Source: Thermomonas sp.
Lineage (GTDB): Bacteria; Pseudomonadota; Gammaproteobacteria; Xanthomonadales; Xanthomonadaceae
Direction of reading: 5' to 3'
NCBI GenBank assembly: GCA_020692565.1
Contig: JAIMKJ010000015.1
Location: forward strand, 1-33,571
Length of the DNA: 33,571 bases
The notes under the pieces were generated by a model that saw only the letters and a list, made by a program, of their open reading frames with translations, did no database searches and was not told where the DNA came from. Positions 14,879 to 24,825 of this stretch are shown in pieces; the first letter of the stretch is position 1, and every line of letters starts with the position of its first letter. A program made the position numbers and the translations under genes.

Positions 14879-16330
14879 TCACGCCTTCGTCCCGCCCACC
14901 GTGATCTGTTCGATCAGCAACGACGGCTGACCCACGCCTACCGGCACGCTCTGGCCGTCCTTGCCGCAGGTGCCCACGCCTTCGTCCAGCGCCAGGTCGT
15001 GGCCGATCATCTTCACCCGTTGCATGGTTTCCGGACCGTTGCCGATCAGGGTGGCGCCCTTCACCGGCGCGGTGATGCGGCCGTCTTCGATCAGATAGGC
15101 CTCGGTCGCCGAGAACACGTATTTGCCGCTGGTGATGTCGACCTGGCCGCCACCGAAGTTCACCGCGTAGAGGCCGCGCTTGACCGAGCGGATCATGTCC
15201 TCGGGCGAATCCTGGCCGGCGAGCATGTAGGTATTGGTCATCCGCGGCATCACCAGATGCGCGAACGATTCGCGGCGGCCGTTGCCGGTGGCGGGCATGC
15301 CCATCAGCCGCGCGTTGTGGGTGTCCTGCATGTAGCCGGTGAGCACGCCGTCCTCGATCAGCGTCGTGCAGCGGGTGGGCGTGCCTTCGTCGTCGACGTT
15401 GAGCGAGCCGCGGCGGCCCGGCAGGGTGCCGTCGTCGACGATGGTCACGCCCGGCGACGCCACGCGCTGGCCCATGCGCCCGGCGTAGGTCGAGGTGCCC
15501 TTGCGGTTGAAGTCGCCTTCCAGGCCATGACCGACGGCCTCGTGCAGCAGCACGCCCGGCCAACCGTTGCCCAGCACCACCGGCATCGCGCCCGCAGGCG
15601 CGTCGACGGCGTCCAGATTCACCAGCGCCTGGCGCAACGCTTCCTGCCCGCAGCGCTCCGGACGGTCGCCGCCCAGCAGTTCGGCGTAGTCGTAACGTCC
15701 ACCGTAGCCGGAACTGGCCGATTCTCGGCGACCGTTCTGCTCCACGATCACCTGGGTGTTGAAGCGCACCAGCGGCCGGATGTCGCCGGCCACCACGCCG
15801 TCGCTGCGGGCGACGAACATGGTGTCGACCGCGGCGCTGAGCGACACCGTGACCTGACGCACCCGCGGGTCGGCGGCGCGCAGCAGGCGGTCGACGCGGC
15901 GCATGGCATCGAGTTTGTCGGCATTGTCGTAGGCGTCGATCGGATCGGCCGCCGCGTACAGCGGCTCGGTCGCAAGCGTGCCGCTGCGCACGAGCGCCGA
16001 CGGCGTGCGGCTGTCGCCATCGCGGGCGATGGCCCTGGCGGTGCGCGCGGCGGCCAGCAGCGCGTCGGCGTTGATTTCGTCGGAATACGCGAAACCGGTC
16101 TTTTCGCCGGAAATCGCACGCACGCCCACGCCCTGGTCGATCGCGTGCGAGCCGTCCTTGATGATGCCGTCCTCCATCGTCCAGCCTTCACGGCGCGTGT
16201 GCTGGAAATAGAAGTCGCCGAAATCGATGCCCGGCCCCAACAGCAGGCCGAACCCGCGTTCGAGGGCGGTATCGTCCAGCCCGGCGGGCGCCAACAGTCG
16301 CGATTCGGAGAGTTGCAGCATCGGGGGCAT
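14879..16330 (-). CDS. tldD: Metalloprotease TldD
   Basis: TldD is the catalytic zinc subunit of the TldD/TldE protease. The 483-residue protein has the modified metalloprotease motif [11 protein letters not shown] at 263-273 (His263, Glu264, His268). [19 protein letters not shown] (55-73) marks the N-terminal domain. [13 protein letters not shown] and [20 protein letters not shown] belong to the C-terminal zinc domain, where a further Cys ([17 protein letters not shown]) is conserved. ATG 16330 is chosen because GGAA lies five bases upstream; a second ATG three codons later is possible. It is the last gene of the maf-rng-yhdP-tldD block, 56 bases after yhdP, the same order as in E. coli. Its partner gene pmbA is also in this window. 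Confidence 0.95.
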   Translation of the reverse strand: MPPMLQLSESRLLAPAGLDDTALERGFGLLLGPGIDFGDFYFQHTRREGWTMEDGIIKDGSHAIDQGVGVRAISGEKTGFAYSDEINADALLAAARTARAIARDGDSRTPSALVRSGTLATEPLYAAADPIDAYDNADKLDAMRRVDRLLRAADPRVRQVTVSLSAAVDTMFVARSDGVVAGDIRPLVRFNTQVIVEQNGRRESASSGYGGRYDYAELLGGDRPERCGQEALRQALVNLDAVDAPAGAMPVVLGNGWPGVLLHEAVGHGLEGDFNRKGTSTYAGRMGQRVASPGVTIVDDGTLPGRRGSLNVDDEGTPTRCTTLIEDGVLTGYMQDTHNARLMGMPATGNGRRESFAHLVMPRMTNTYMLAGQDSPEDMIRSVKRGLYAVNFGGGQVDITSGKYVFSATEAYLIEDGRITAPVKGATLIGNGPETMQRVKMIGHDLALDEGVGTCGKDGQSVPVGVGQPSLLIEQITVGGTKA

Positions 16331-16386
16331 GGGGATTCCGGTTGAATGTATCGACAGAACAGGAGTGGTGACGGGCGGCGGCGGTA

Positions 16387-19300
16387 TCAACCCGCGCCGG
16401 GCGCCGGGCGCGCGGACGTGCCGCTGCGTTCCACCACTTCCACTTTCGGGTCTTTCCACGGCCCGGTGACGCGGTAGTTCTTGGCCGATGCCTGGCCGAG
16501 CGGCTTCTGCAACACCGCATTGGCGACCGCGCCGACCGCAGCGCCGACCGGCCCCCCGGCGATCGCACCGACCGCGGTCAGCAGATTGCCGGTCTTGGGC
16601 AGCACTTCGATGGTCTGGTCGAAGGTCTGGGTACGCATGTTCGCGGCGCCGCGGATGTTGATCGATGCCGCGGGGCCGTCGATCGCGAAATCCTCGCTGC
16701 GCGCGCTGCCGCCTGCGAATTTCACCGTGCCGCCGAGCTTGTTGAACGCGAAGCCCTTGGAGAAGAAGTCGCGGAAATCCAGGGTGAGCCGTCGCGGCAA
16801 CTGGGCGACGCTGAGTAGACCCAGGACGCGACCGGTACCGCCAGGCTCGACCTCGACCAGCCGACCGTCCTTGACGTTGACCGCCAGCGTGCCGTCGAGC
16901 GCGGCGAGCTGGAACGCCATCGGACTGCCGCTCCACGACGCATCGAAACGGGCATCGCCCTTGCCGCCTTCGAGACGTCCTCCAAGGCCGAAGTCGCCGA
17001 GCAGCGCGCCGAAATCGTCGCTGGCGACGGTAGCGTTCAGACGCGTGCGGGTGGCCGCGCCGCGACCGCTCCACTCTCCGGCGACATCGATCCGGCGGGT
17101 CGGCGCGCGCGTCTGCAGCTGCATGATGTCCATGCCGTTGGCGGTCGGGCGCGAGCGGAACTGGGTGTCGCCGAGCGCCGCGCCGGCGATCCGCAGATCG
17201 TCCACGCGCAGGTTGATCGCAGGCACTTTCGAAGGGTCGATATCCTCGGCCGGGACCGTCGACGGCGCCGAGGCGGAGATCGCGGATCTCGTCGGCGGCG
17301 CCGTGCCCGCGCTGCGCCAGTGCAGGCGCTGCAATCGCCCGGCGATGCTGCCGCCGTCGGTGTCCGGCACCAGCAGCGCACCGGCCAGGGCCGCGCCGTC
17401 GAGTTGCACGCCCAGCCCACCGCTGGCAGGCACGATCTGTAACCGGGTGTCGGGGAAAGCGGCGCCGAGCAGCAGCAGGCGATCGGCGGCGACATCGGCG
17501 CGCCGCAGCGGCAACCGGCTGCCGCCGTTGCCATGCGTCAACGCGACCCAGCCGATGGCATCCAGCGTCGGTGCACGGCCGCCGATGATCAGACCGCTCG
17601 TCGGCGGCGCTTCGGCGATGCGATCGGTCCCGAACGTGGCGCGGATGCCGAGCTGGCCCTGGGTGTCCCTGGCGCGCAGCGCGAAACGCTCGCCGAACGC
17701 GAGCGCGATGTCGCCCTTGCCGATCGGCAGCTGCAGATCCAGGGTGGTCGGCAGCGCGGTCCCCGCGGCCTTGTCCATCGGCGCCGGCAGATCCAGCACC
17801 ATGCCGACCAGATCGGAGCGCAGTTGCAGGCGCGTGATCTGCGCGATGGACGTTCTGGCCGATGCGGGCGATTTCGTCGATGCGGATGCCGCGGCTCCAG
17901 CGGGAATCGCGATGCCCGCGGTCCAGCGCGAACGTCCGCGCACGAAAGGTTTCAGCCAGGCCAGATCGCTGGCGCGGTCGAGCAGATCGTCGCTGGTCAG
18001 CGACGCTTCCAGCTCGGCCTCGAACCCCTGGCGTTTGTCGCGCACGTGCCCCGGGCCGGCGCGCAGGGAAAGACGCCCGTCCTGGCGGTCGTACTGCGCG
18101 CGCAGATCCTTCGCGCTGAAGCCGTTCTCGTCGTAACGCGCCCGGCCGTTCACGCCCGCGAACGCGAGTTTCCACTCCGATTCGGCCAGGCGCACGCCGC
18201 GCAGTTCGATCTCGCCGTCGATCCGGGGTTTCTGCGACGGCGGGCCGTGCAGCGGCAGCGACAGCGCGAACCCCACCGAGGCCGGGCCGCTGGCGGCCAG
18301 CGTCGACAGAATGCCGGCGTGGTCCTTGCGCAGCGGGCTCTGCCGCACCAGGGCGAGCAGTTTGGCGGCGTCGGCGTCCGCATGCGCATCGATGCCGAGC
18401 GCACCGTCGCCGTAATCGGGAATGCCGGCCTGGAAGTCGCGGATGCCGACGTCGGCCAGCACCGCTTTGCCGGCGACCGAGAAACCGTTGCCGATGAAAG
18501 CGATGTCGGCGTCCATGTCGGACGTCGCCGGCCAGTCGGCATTGAATTTCACGCGCATGTCCTGCAGCGTGGCGCGGGCGTCGAACACCCCCGTCGGCGG
18601 CGCACCGGCGGGCGATCTGAACGGCCAGTTTTCCAGTTCGCCTGCGATCACCGCGCGGCCGTCGCGCACATGGCCGGACAGCAGCGCGGTGTCGAGCCAA
18701 CGCACCAGCGCTGGCGACATCACATGTTTGGGCCAGAAGCGCTTGGCGGTGGGCGCCAACGCATCGTCGAGATCGGCGGCGAGATCGATCCGCGGCGCGG
18801 TGCCGTCGTTCTGGAACCACAGACCGCCGCGCACATCGGCGCCGTAACCGTCGCCGTCGATCCGCAACGCCGGTGTTTCGACCCGCCAGCCGCCGTCATC
18901 GCGCCAGCCGATGGCTTCGCCGCGCAGCCCGACCACGTGCGCCACGCCGAAACCGCGCGGCCAGTCGAAGCGCAGTTTCGCTTTCGGATCGAACGCGAAT
19001 GCGATCGCTTCGGCATCGCCGCGCAGATCGCCGCCGAGGCCCTGGATCCCTGGCGAATCGCCGACCGCGGCGAACTGCAGGTCGCGCACGGTGGCTTCGA
19101 TGCGGACATGGCCGCGCGCCCTCCCTTGCCCCTCCGCGCCGATGTCCGCAGCGCCGGCATCCGGATCGCCGAGCAGGCCGCCCACATTCACCTGCTCCAG
19201 CACCGCGCCGGGTCTCGCCGCTGTCAGCCAGCGACGCATCTTCGGGTCGAGCCGGTCGCTGAGCGCGAGTACCGCGAACAGCGGGCCGGCGTCGATGCGC

Positions 19301-20355
19301 TCGGCGCGCAGGCCGTAGCGTTTCCCGCCGGCCAATACCAGGCCATCGAGAATCTGCGGCTTGCTGTCGATCTCGGCATGCACCTGCATGCTCGGCGCAT
19401 CCAGACGCCAGCCGTCGACCTCCGCATGCCAGTGCGCGACCGCCTGCAGGCGCGCGAAGGTCGCGACCGGCGCGGCGTTCGTTTCCCCGGCGGCGATCCC
19501 GGCAACGGCTGCGGTCGCGAACGGGGCGCCACGCAGGCGCACGCCTTTCAGATCGCCGTCGACGCTGATCGAGGCGATACGATGCCGACGCAGGCTCGCC
19601 CAGACTTCGGCACGGCCGCGGCCCTCGGCGATGGTCACGCCGTTCACGCGCAACAGCGACGACCACGACGACAGATCGGCGTTCTTCGCCGCGGCGTAGA
19701 GCCGGCCGTTACCGCTGTCGCGGTCGAAATCCAGCACGATATTCACCGGCGAACCATCGCGCCGGCTGCGCGCGCGCAGCCCGCTGCGCACGCGTTCGCC
19801 GTCGACCTGCAGGCGCAGATCGACATCGGGAATCACGGTTTCGATCTTCAGCGACGGCGCGGAAATGCCCAGTCGCGCATCGATGACCTGCAGCTCGCCC
19901 AGACCTTCGAGCGCGCCCAACGGATCACCGCCCTGCGACTGCCCCGGCAGACCGCGCACCTGCCAGCGGCCGTCGTCGGCGCGTTCGAGCGTCAGCGCGA
20001 GATTGCGCACGCGCAGTTCGGTGAACGAACGCCCGGGCAACAGCCCGGCGTATTGCGACACCAGGATTTCGGCGGCCCCGATCGCGACCGCATCCTGGCC
20101 CGCGCCCACGCGCAGACCGTCGAGACGCAGCAGCGGCCCGCGCCGCGTCCACGCGGTCTGGACCGTATCGAAATGCACCGGCCGGCCGGCGCGTGCGCTC
20201 AACCACTCGGCGATGCGCTCCGGATGCCGCTCGGCCAGCGGCAACAGCTGACTGACGATGCCCGCGCCCAGCGCCAGCAGCACCAGCGACCCCGCGGTGA
20301 CGTACCACAGCCCACGGCGCGCCAGACGCAGGCGGCGACGCAGCGACGTCGGCAT
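16387..20355 (-). CDS. yhdP: YhdP-family AsmA-like envelope protein (phospholipid transport)
   Basis: YhdP belongs to the AsmA-like bridge proteins, which span the periplasm and are thought to move phospholipids from the inner to the outer membrane (with TamB and YdbH in E. coli). At 1,322 residues it is close to E. coli YhdP (about 1,266). One membrane anchor is near the N-terminus (about residues 17-38, [19 protein letters not shown]), preceded by a basic stretch ([10 protein letters not shown]). The rest is a long repetitive beta-strand pattern. The C-terminal block [22 protein letters not shown] followed by [20 protein letters not shown] and the Gly/Ala-rich [19 protein letters not shown] near the end are characteristic. 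ATG 20355 starts 39 bases after rng. The neighbours rng and tldD confirm the identity. Confidence 0.93.
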   Translation of the reverse strand: MPTSLRRRLRLARRGLWYVTAGSLVLLALGAGIVSQLLPLAERHPERIAEWLSARAGRPVHFDTVQTAWTRRGPLLRLDGLRVGAGQDAVAIGAAEILVSQYAGLLPGRSFTELRVRNLALTLERADDGRWQVRGLPGQSQGGDPLGALEGLGELQVIDARLGISAPSLKIETVIPDVDLRLQVDGERVRSGLRARSRRDGSPVNIVLDFDRDSGNGRLYAAAKNADLSSWSSLLRVNGVTIAEGRGRAEVWASLRRHRIASISVDGDLKGVRLRGAPFATAAVAGIAAGETNAAPVATFARLQAVAHWHAEVDGWRLDAPSMQVHAEIDSKPQILDGLVLAGGKRYGLRAERIDAGPLFAVLALSDRLDPKMRRWLTAARPGAVLEQVNVGGLLGDPDAGAADIGAEGQGRARGHVRIEATVRDLQFAAVGDSPGIQGLGGDLRGDAEAIAFAFDPKAKLRFDWPRGFGVAHVVGLRGEAIGWRDDGGWRVETPALRIDGDGYGADVRGGLWFQNDGTAPRIDLAADLDDALAPTAKRFWPKHVMSPALVRWLDTALLSGHVRDGRAVIAGELENWPFRSPAGAPPTGVFDARATLQDMRVKFNADWPATSDMDADIAFIGNGFSVAGKAVLADVGIRDFQAGIPDYGDGALGIDAHADADAAKLLALVRQSPLRKDHAGILSTLAASGPASVGFALSLPLHGPPSQKPRIDGEIELRGVRLAESEWKLAFAGVNGRARYDENGFSAKDLRAQYDRQDGRLSLRAGPGHVRDKRQGFEAELEASLTSDDLLDRASDLAWLKPFVRGRSRWTAGIAIPAGAAASASTKSPASARTSIAQITRLQLRSDLVGMVLDLPAPMDKAAGTALPTTLDLQLPIGKGDIALAFGERFALRARDTQGQLGIRATFGTDRIAEAPPTSGLIIGGRAPTLDAIGWVALTHGNGGSRLPLRRADVAADRLLLLGAAFPDTRLQIVPASGGLGVQLDGAALAGALLVPDTDGGSIAGRLQRLHWRSAGTAPPTRSAISASAPSTVPAEDIDPSKVPAINLRVDDLRIAGAALGDTQFRSRPTANGMDIMQLQTRAPTRRIDVAGEWSGRGAATRTRLNATVASDDFGALLGDFGLGGRLEGGKGDARFDASWSGSPMAFQLAALDGTLAVNVKDGRLVEVEPGGTGRVLGLLSVAQLPRRLTLDFRDFFSKGFAFNKLGGTVKFAGGSARSEDFAIDGPAASINIRGAANMRTQTFDQTIEVLPKTGNLLTAVGAIAGGPVGAAVGAVANAVLQKPLGQASAKNYRVTGPWKDPKVEVVERSGTSARPAPGAG

Positions 20356-20394
20356 CAGCGCCGGGCTCCGTTCGGCATCGACGCGATGCCCGTA

Positions 20395-21933
20395 TCAGAG
20401 CAGGACGACATCGAACTGCTCCTGCGTGTACTGCTCGTCCGCCTGGAAGCGGATCGACTTGCCGAGGAATTCCTCGAGTTCCGCCACCGCCGGCGATTCC
20501 TCGTCGGTGATGCGCGCGACCACCTTGGGCGATGCGATCACCAGCAGCCGCGCGGCTTCGAACTGGCGCACGGCACGGGTGATCTCGCGGAAGATCTCGT
20601 AGGTCACGGTCTCGGCGGTCTTCAGCGTGCCGCGACCGCTGCACTCGTGGCAGGGCTCGCTCAGCTGCCGCTCAAGGCTCTCGACCGTGCGCTTGCGGGT
20701 CATCTCCACCAGGCCCAACGGCGAGAAATCGTAGACGGTGGTCTTGGCGTGATCGCGCGCCAGCGACTTCTCCAGCGTGCGCAGCACCTGACGCCGGTGC
20801 TCGGGATCGATCATGTCGATGAAGTCGATGATGATGATGCCGCCCAGGTTGCGCAGCCGCAGTTGTCGCGCCACGGACTGCGCCGCTTCCAGATTGGTGC
20901 GATACACGGTTTCTTCGAGATTGCGCTGGCCGAGGAACGAACCGGTGTTGACGTCGATGGTGGTCATCGCCTCGGTCTGGTCGATGACCAGATAACCGCC
21001 GGACTTCAGCGGCACTTCCTTTTCGAGCGCACGCTGGATCTCGTCTTCCACCCCGTACAGATCGAACACCGGACGAGCGCCGACGTAATGCTCGATCTTC
21101 TCCGCCAACCCCGGCATGTACTGCGCGGCGAAGGTGCGCAGGCGATCGCAGGTTTCGCGCGAATCGACTTTCACCTTCTCGACGTCGCGGCGGATCAGAT
21201 CGCGTACCGCGCGCATCGGCAGGCTGAGATCTTCGTAGATGCATTCGCCGACGGTGGCGGTGCGCACGTTCTTTTCGATCAGCGACCAGGCGCGCCCCAG
21301 ATAGGCGATGTCTTCGGCCAGCGCTTCGGCCGGCTGGCTTTCGGCATTGGTGCGCACGATATAACCGTGCGGCTGACCGCCTGCGGAGACCAGCCCCTTC
21401 AGACGCTGACGCTCGGTCTCGTCCTCGATGCGCGAGGACACGCCGATCACCTTCGACTGCGGCAGCAGCACGAGGTAGCGCGACGGGATGCTGACCTGCG
21501 TGGTGAGACGCGCACCCTTGCCGCCGATCGGGTCTTTCACGACCTGGACCACGATCTCCTGGCCGTCGCGCAGCAGCTCGGTGATCGATGGCACCACCTG
21601 GGCGGCCGCGGCGGGCGCCTGTGCCGGGGCGGCCACCGCGATGTCGCCTTCCATCGCGCCATCCAGCGCGTTTTCGATTGCGCTGTCGATGGCCGGGACG
21701 AGATTGGCGCGGAAGATATCGTTGGCGTGCAGGAACGCGGCGCGATCCAGACCGATGTCGACGAAGGCCGCCTGCATGCCGGGCATCACCCGCTGCACCT
21801 TGCCTTTGTAGATGTTGCCGACGACGCCACGGCGCCAGCCGCGCTCGATGTGCAATTCCTGCAGCATGCCGTTTTCGACCACCGCGACGCGCGTTTCCCG
21901 CGGGGTGACGTTGACCAGGATTTCTTCGGTCAT
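20395..21933 (-). CDS. rng: Ribonuclease G
   Basis: RNase G is a 5'-end-sensing endoribonuclease that matures 16S rRNA 5' ends and degrades some mRNAs. The 512-residue protein contains an S1 domain (about 35-150), the 5'-sensor/RNase H-like region, catalytic Asp327 (in [11 protein letters not shown]) and Asp370 (in [11 protein letters not shown]), and CHECSGRG at 428-435, the zinc-link Cys pair. The length and lack of an RNase E-type tail mark it as RNase G. The S1 loop carries an Ala/Pro/Glu-rich insertion (about residues 82-113, including [13 protein letters not shown]) absent from E. coli RNase G. Its ATG overlaps the maf stop by four bases (ATGA), implying coupling. Order maf-rng-yhdP-tldD matches E. 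coli. Confidence 0.95.
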   Translation of the reverse strand: MTEEILVNVTPRETRVAVVENGMLQELHIERGWRRGVVGNIYKGKVQRVMPGMQAAFVDIGLDRAAFLHANDIFRANLVPAIDSAIENALDGAMEGDIAVAAPAQAPAAAAQVVPSITELLRDGQEIVVQVVKDPIGGKGARLTTQVSIPSRYLVLLPQSKVIGVSSRIEDETERQRLKGLVSAGGQPHGYIVRTNAESQPAEALAEDIAYLGRAWSLIEKNVRTATVGECIYEDLSLPMRAVRDLIRRDVEKVKVDSRETCDRLRTFAAQYMPGLAEKIEHYVGARPVFDLYGVEDEIQRALEKEVPLKSGGYLVIDQTEAMTTIDVNTGSFLGQRNLEETVYRTNLEAAQSVARQLRLRNLGGIIIIDFIDMIDPEHRRQVLRTLEKSLARDHAKTTVYDFSPLGLVEMTRKRTVESLERQLSEPCHECSGRGTLKTAETVTYEIFREITRAVRQFEAARLLVIASPKVVARITDEESPAVAELEEFLGKSIRFQADEQYTQEQFDVVLL

Positions 21934-22556
21934 CGCGTCGACTCCGCCGCGACCTGCGCTTGCGGCGACGTGGCCGGGCGCGGCGCCACGGGAAACAATT
22001 CGAACTGCTTCAACAACGTCGAGGTTTCGTGCAGCGGCAGCCCCATCACCCCGGAATGACTGCCGGACAGGTGCGAAATGAAGCTTTGCACCATGCCCTG
22101 GATCGCATAGGCGCCGGCCTTGCCGTCCCACTCGCCGGTGTCGAGATAGCTGCGGATGTCGTCCTCGTCCAGCGTTGCGAAGGTCACTTCCGACACCGAC
22201 AGCGCATGCAGCTCGCGCGCGGCCGACACCATCGAAACCGCCGAGATCACCGCATGGCCGCGGCCGGACAGACTGCGCAGCATCGCCGCCGCGTCGTCGG
22301 CATCGACCGGTTTGCCGAAGATCCGGCCATCCAGCACCACTTCGGTATCGGCGCCCAGCACCACCGCCGTCGGCTGGCCGGCCAAGCGCAGCAGACCGGC
22401 GCCGGCCTTCTCGCGCGCGACCCGACGGACGTAATCCTCGGGCGGCTCCGACGGCGCGGGCACTTCGGGGAGGTCGAGGTCGAGGATGCCGAAGTCGAGA
22501 CCGAGCATCCTTAACAGTTCACGACGGCGGGGGGATTTCGAGGCGAGATGCAACAT
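21930..22556 (-). CDS. maf: Maf-family nucleotide pyrophosphatase (dTTP/UTP type, YhdE)
   Basis: Maf enzymes hydrolyse non-canonical and some canonical nucleotides to monophosphates; the YhdE branch acts on dTTP and UTP. The 208-residue protein begins [15 protein letters not shown] (SxSPRR at 6-11), has [10 protein letters not shown] at 68-77 with catalytic Asp70, and GKP at 81-83. The Asp-Thr after GA and the rng neighbour fit YhdE rather than YceF. The ATG at 22556 is chosen by the family's conserved start; a frame extension to 22574 runs into the mobile-element-like repeat. Only four bases separate the ATG from that element, so the usual leader, ribosome site and promoter of the operon have been replaced or displaced. 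No good Shine-Dalgarno remains. Confidence 0.93.
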   Translation of the reverse strand: MLHLASKSPRRRELLRMLGLDFGILDLDLPEVPAPSEPPEDYVRRVAREKAGAGLLRLAGQPTAVVLGADTEVVLDGRIFGKPVDADDAAAMLRSLSGRGHAVISAVSMVSAARELHALSVSEVTFATLDEDDIRSYLDTGEWDGKAGAYAIQGMVQSFISHLSGSHSGVMGLPLHETSTLLKQFELFPVAPRPATSPQAQVAAESTR

Positions 22557-22560
22557 GAAA

Positions 22561-22831
22561 CTAGGGCCTGTCAACGCTATTGGGATAGGTCACGCCGCGA
22601 TTGAGTGCGTGCGGGACAAGGAAGAATGAGGAAATGTATGTCGATACATGCCCGAGTGATGACGCAGTACCGCGCGTACTCAATCGCGGCCCTTTGGGTT
22701 GCTTGCCTTTGGCCGCCATGCGGCCGCGCGCGGCTTGAACAGGCGGCCAGCCTGTCGCAGCGCCACGCACAACCACCTGGCGGCCAAAGGCAAGCAACGT
22801 GACCTATCCCAATAGCGTTAACAGGCCCTAG
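22561..22831. mobile_element. MITE-like palindromic element with 33-bp terminal inverted repeats
   Basis: Ends 22561-22593 (CTAGGGCCTGTCAACGCTAT...) and 22799-22831 are inverted repeats matching at 32 of 33 bases. The interior holds two further stem-loops: 22594-22606 pairs with 22678-22690 (13 bases), and 22698-22718 pairs with 22778-22798 (21 bases). Smaller hairpins lie in their loops (ATGTAT/ATACAT; ACAGGC/GCCTGT). The folded strand would be a three-way junction. There is no transposase; a 65-codon frame inside is composed of stem sequence. CTAG at both ends could be a TA or CTAG target duplication, as made by IS5-family elements. Mobility is inferred from structure only. Confidence 0.75.
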
Positions 22832-23000
22832 GATACCCTGCGGACCGCCACAGCCTGCGCATGGACCATCGCGAACCCCGAACGGGCTCACCATGCGTTC
22901 ACTCGCTGGTCCCGCCAGCCGGCCCACCGGCGCATCCTGCCCGCCGACCCCGGAGGCGCCTTCTGACCACATCACGCCGGCCCCACTCATGGAGATTCGC

Positions 23001-23738
23001 ATGATCCCCCGCACCCTGCCCCGCTTCCTCTCTGTCGCTTTCGCCACCGTCCTCGCCTCGGGCCTCGCCATGACCGCATCCGCTCAGACCCCGTCCACCA
23101 CCTCCAGCGATGGCACCCTGCTTTCGGTCAGCGCCGAAGCCCAGGCGACCCGCGTCCCCGACATCGCCACCATTTCCAGCGGCGTGGTCACCCAGGCCGC
23201 CGACGCGAACAGCGCCTTGCGCGCCAACGCCGAACAGATGAGCAAAGTCATGGCCGCGGTAAAGGCCGCCGGCATCGCCGAACGCGACGTCCAGACCACC
23301 GGCATAGGCGTCTACCCGCAGTACCGCTACGCCGAAAACCAGCCGCCCGCGATCACCGGCTACCAGGCCACCAATACCGTCAGCCTGAAGATCCGCGATC
23401 TCACGAAGCTGGGCAAAGTGCTGGACGCGCTGGTCGCCAGCGGCTCCAACCAGATCAATGGCCCGAGCTTCGAGATCGACGAACCGGAAGCCGCGTACGA
23501 CGAAGCCCGCCGCAACGCGCTGAAGAAAGCCGAAGCCCGCGCCGAGATGTACGCCAAAGCCCTGGGCCTGCGCGTGCGCCGGATCGCCAGCATCAGCGAG
23601 GGCGGCGGCTTCAACCAGCCCGGCCCGATGCCGATGATGATGAAGGCGGGAATGGCGGAAGCCCGCGACACCCAGATTTCGCCCGGCGAAGCCTCGCTGT
23701 CGGTCAATCTCAACGTGGTGTTCGAACTGGGTCGCTGA
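23001..23738 (+). CDS. SIMPL-domain (DUF541) periplasmic protein
   Basis: A 245-residue exported protein. Start ATG 23001 has GGAG six bases upstream and gives a signal peptide (residues 1-29, ending MTASAQ). A further ATG at 22989 is the alternative. The mature part is a SIMPL (DUF541) domain: LLSVSAEAQATRVPDIATIS (about 38-57), then VQTTGIGVYPQYRYAENQPP, ITGYQATNTVSLKIRDLTKLG, GSNQINGPSFEIDEPE and a long helix with EARRNALKKAEARAEMYAKALG, closing with LSVNLNVVFELG. Relatives include E. coli YggE, linked to oxidative stress, and animal SIMPL; the biochemical role is unclear. It reads away from the MITE-like element and is followed by a strong hairpin, so it is probably a single-gene unit. 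Confidence 0.9.
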   Translation: MIPRTLPRFLSVAFATVLASGLAMTASAQTPSTTSSDGTLLSVSAEAQATRVPDIATISSGVVTQAADANSALRANAEQMSKVMAAVKAAGIAERDVQTTGIGVYPQYRYAENQPPAITGYQATNTVSLKIRDLTKLGKVLDALVASGSNQINGPSFEIDEPEAAYDEARRNALKKAEARAEMYAKALGLRVRRIASISEGGGFNQPGPMPMMMKAGMAEARDTQISPGEASLSVNLNVVFELGR

Positions 23739-23768
23739 GCAGCGACGACGCTCCCGAATTCCGGAACC

Positions 23769-23800
23769 CGCAGACACCCGCCGAAAGGCGGGTGTCTGCG
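23769..23800 (+). terminator. Strong hairpin (GAAA tetraloop) after the SIMPL gene
   Basis: A perfect 14-base stem CGCAGACACCCGCC / GGCGGGTGTCTGCG closed by GAAA, 31 bases after the stop. Only TTATGG follows directly; a run of eight T lies about 15 bases further on. It may be a terminator or an mRNA-stabilising hairpin. Confidence 0.7.
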
Positions 23801-23891
23801 TTATGGCCGCCGGAATTTTTTTCGCCTGGCTTAACCCCGCCCGAATCCGAGCCGCGTTCACACCATCGTCCCCAACCGATGGAGGTGTGCC

Positions 23892-24584
23892 ATGGTCCTG
23901 ATCCAACGTCATCCGCACGCGCAGGCCTCGGCCCTGCTCCAGGCGATCGCGCGCATCCAGCCCAGCCGGATCTTCGGCATCGCCGGCGCGATCACGCTCA
24001 ACGCCGCCGCACTGATGCTGCTGCTGGTGCCGGTCTCGGCGCCGATGCCCGTGGCGCCCGAAGCAGAAGTCATCGATTGGGTAATACCCCATAAGAAGGA
24101 AACGCCGCCGCCGATTCCGGTCCATGTGCCCGTGGTCCAGCCGCAGCCGACCCGCAACACCACGCCAGTACCGAGCAGTCCGCCCATCCAGCAGCCGGTG
24201 TTCAATCAGGACGTGATCGTTCCCGACGGCAGCGAATACGTGCCACCGAACAACACCGAGCCCACTCCCGACATCGGCCCGACGCTGCCGACGAACCCCG
24301 GCCCGCTGCCGAGCACGCGGCTGGAATACGCATCGGCGCCGGCGCCGACCTATCCGCGCGAGGCGATGCTGGACGGCATCGAAGGCACCGTTCTGCTGAA
24401 AGTGCTGGTGGATGTGGACGGCAAACCGCTGTCGGTGGAGATCGAGCGCAGCAGCGGCAACCGCCGGCTCGACGATGCCGCGCGTCGGCAAGTATTGCGC
24501 AAGTGGATGTTCCGGCCGGCGATTCGCGACGGTCGGGCGATCCAGGTGTTCGGGATGGTGCCGGTGAGTTTCAGCCTGCAATAA
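23892..24584 (+). CDS. TonB-like energy transducer
   Basis: A 230-residue protein with the TonB layout: short cytosolic N-terminus, one membrane anchor (about 27-49, GIAGAITLNAAALMLLLVPV), a Pro-rich periplasmic spacer (about 65-145, with PPPIPVHVPVVQPQPT), and a C-terminal TonB domain starting at APTYPREAMLDGIEGTVLL (about 150-168) and ending in RKWMFRPAIRDGRAIQVFG. TonB passes the proton gradient from ExbB/ExbD to outer-membrane receptors. The anchor lacks the SxxxH motif of E. coli TonB; it has a Thr/Asn (ITLNAA) in that zone, as in other short TonB paralogues. No exbB, exbD or receptor lies nearby, so the partner is unknown. Start ATG 23892 has GGAGG six bases upstream. A terminator follows. 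Confidence 0.88.
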   Translation: MVLIQRHPHAQASALLQAIARIQPSRIFGIAGAITLNAAALMLLLVPVSAPMPVAPEAEVIDWVIPHKKETPPPIPVHVPVVQPQPTRNTTPVPSSPPIQQPVFNQDVIVPDGSEYVPPNNTEPTPDIGPTLPTNPGPLPSTRLEYASAPAPTYPREAMLDGIEGTVLLKVLVDVDGKPLSVEIERSSGNRRLDDAARRQVLRKWMFRPAIRDGRAIQVFGMVPVSFSLQ

Positions 24585-24637
24585 CGCATCCGCAACAAAG
24601 GTTTTCCGATCCCCTCGGATCGTGCCCTCGGGGGCTT

Positions 24638-24674
24638 GCCGCCGGTCGTCGACGATGCGACCGGTGGCTTTTTT
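24638..24674 (+). terminator. Rho-independent terminator after the TonB-like gene
   Basis: An 11-base stem GCCGCCGGTCG / CGACCGGTGGC (one G-U pair), a nine-base loop, then TTTTTT at 24669-24674. It lies 54 bases after the stop codon. Confidence 0.9.
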
Positions 24675-24825
24675 GTGCGCTGCGGAATTCGCATGTCCCG
24701 AGGATTCGTGCACTACGGACATGCGCCACGAATGCGTTGCATCGTTCTGCCAGTGCCTGCAATGACGCATGGTCATCGCCGGGTCCGCTTGCGACACTCG
24801 TGCGCCCACACGAGCGCACACCTGA

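Noticed and set aside
14879..18820. Apparent 1,313-codon fusion upstream of tldD
   Set aside because: The extra N-terminal part is an out-of-frame reading of yhdP; tldD has its own start at 16330 with a ribosome site.
17533..22059. Plus-strand open frame of about 1,500 codons antisense to yhdP, rng and maf
   Set aside because: It lies opposite three well-conserved genes and has an Arg/Gln/His/Ala-rich composition typical of antisense frames in G+C-rich DNA; no domain is recognisable.
22605..22802. 65-codon frame inside the MITE-like element
   Set aside because: Made up of stem sequences of the inverted repeats; no ribosome site or recognisable protein.
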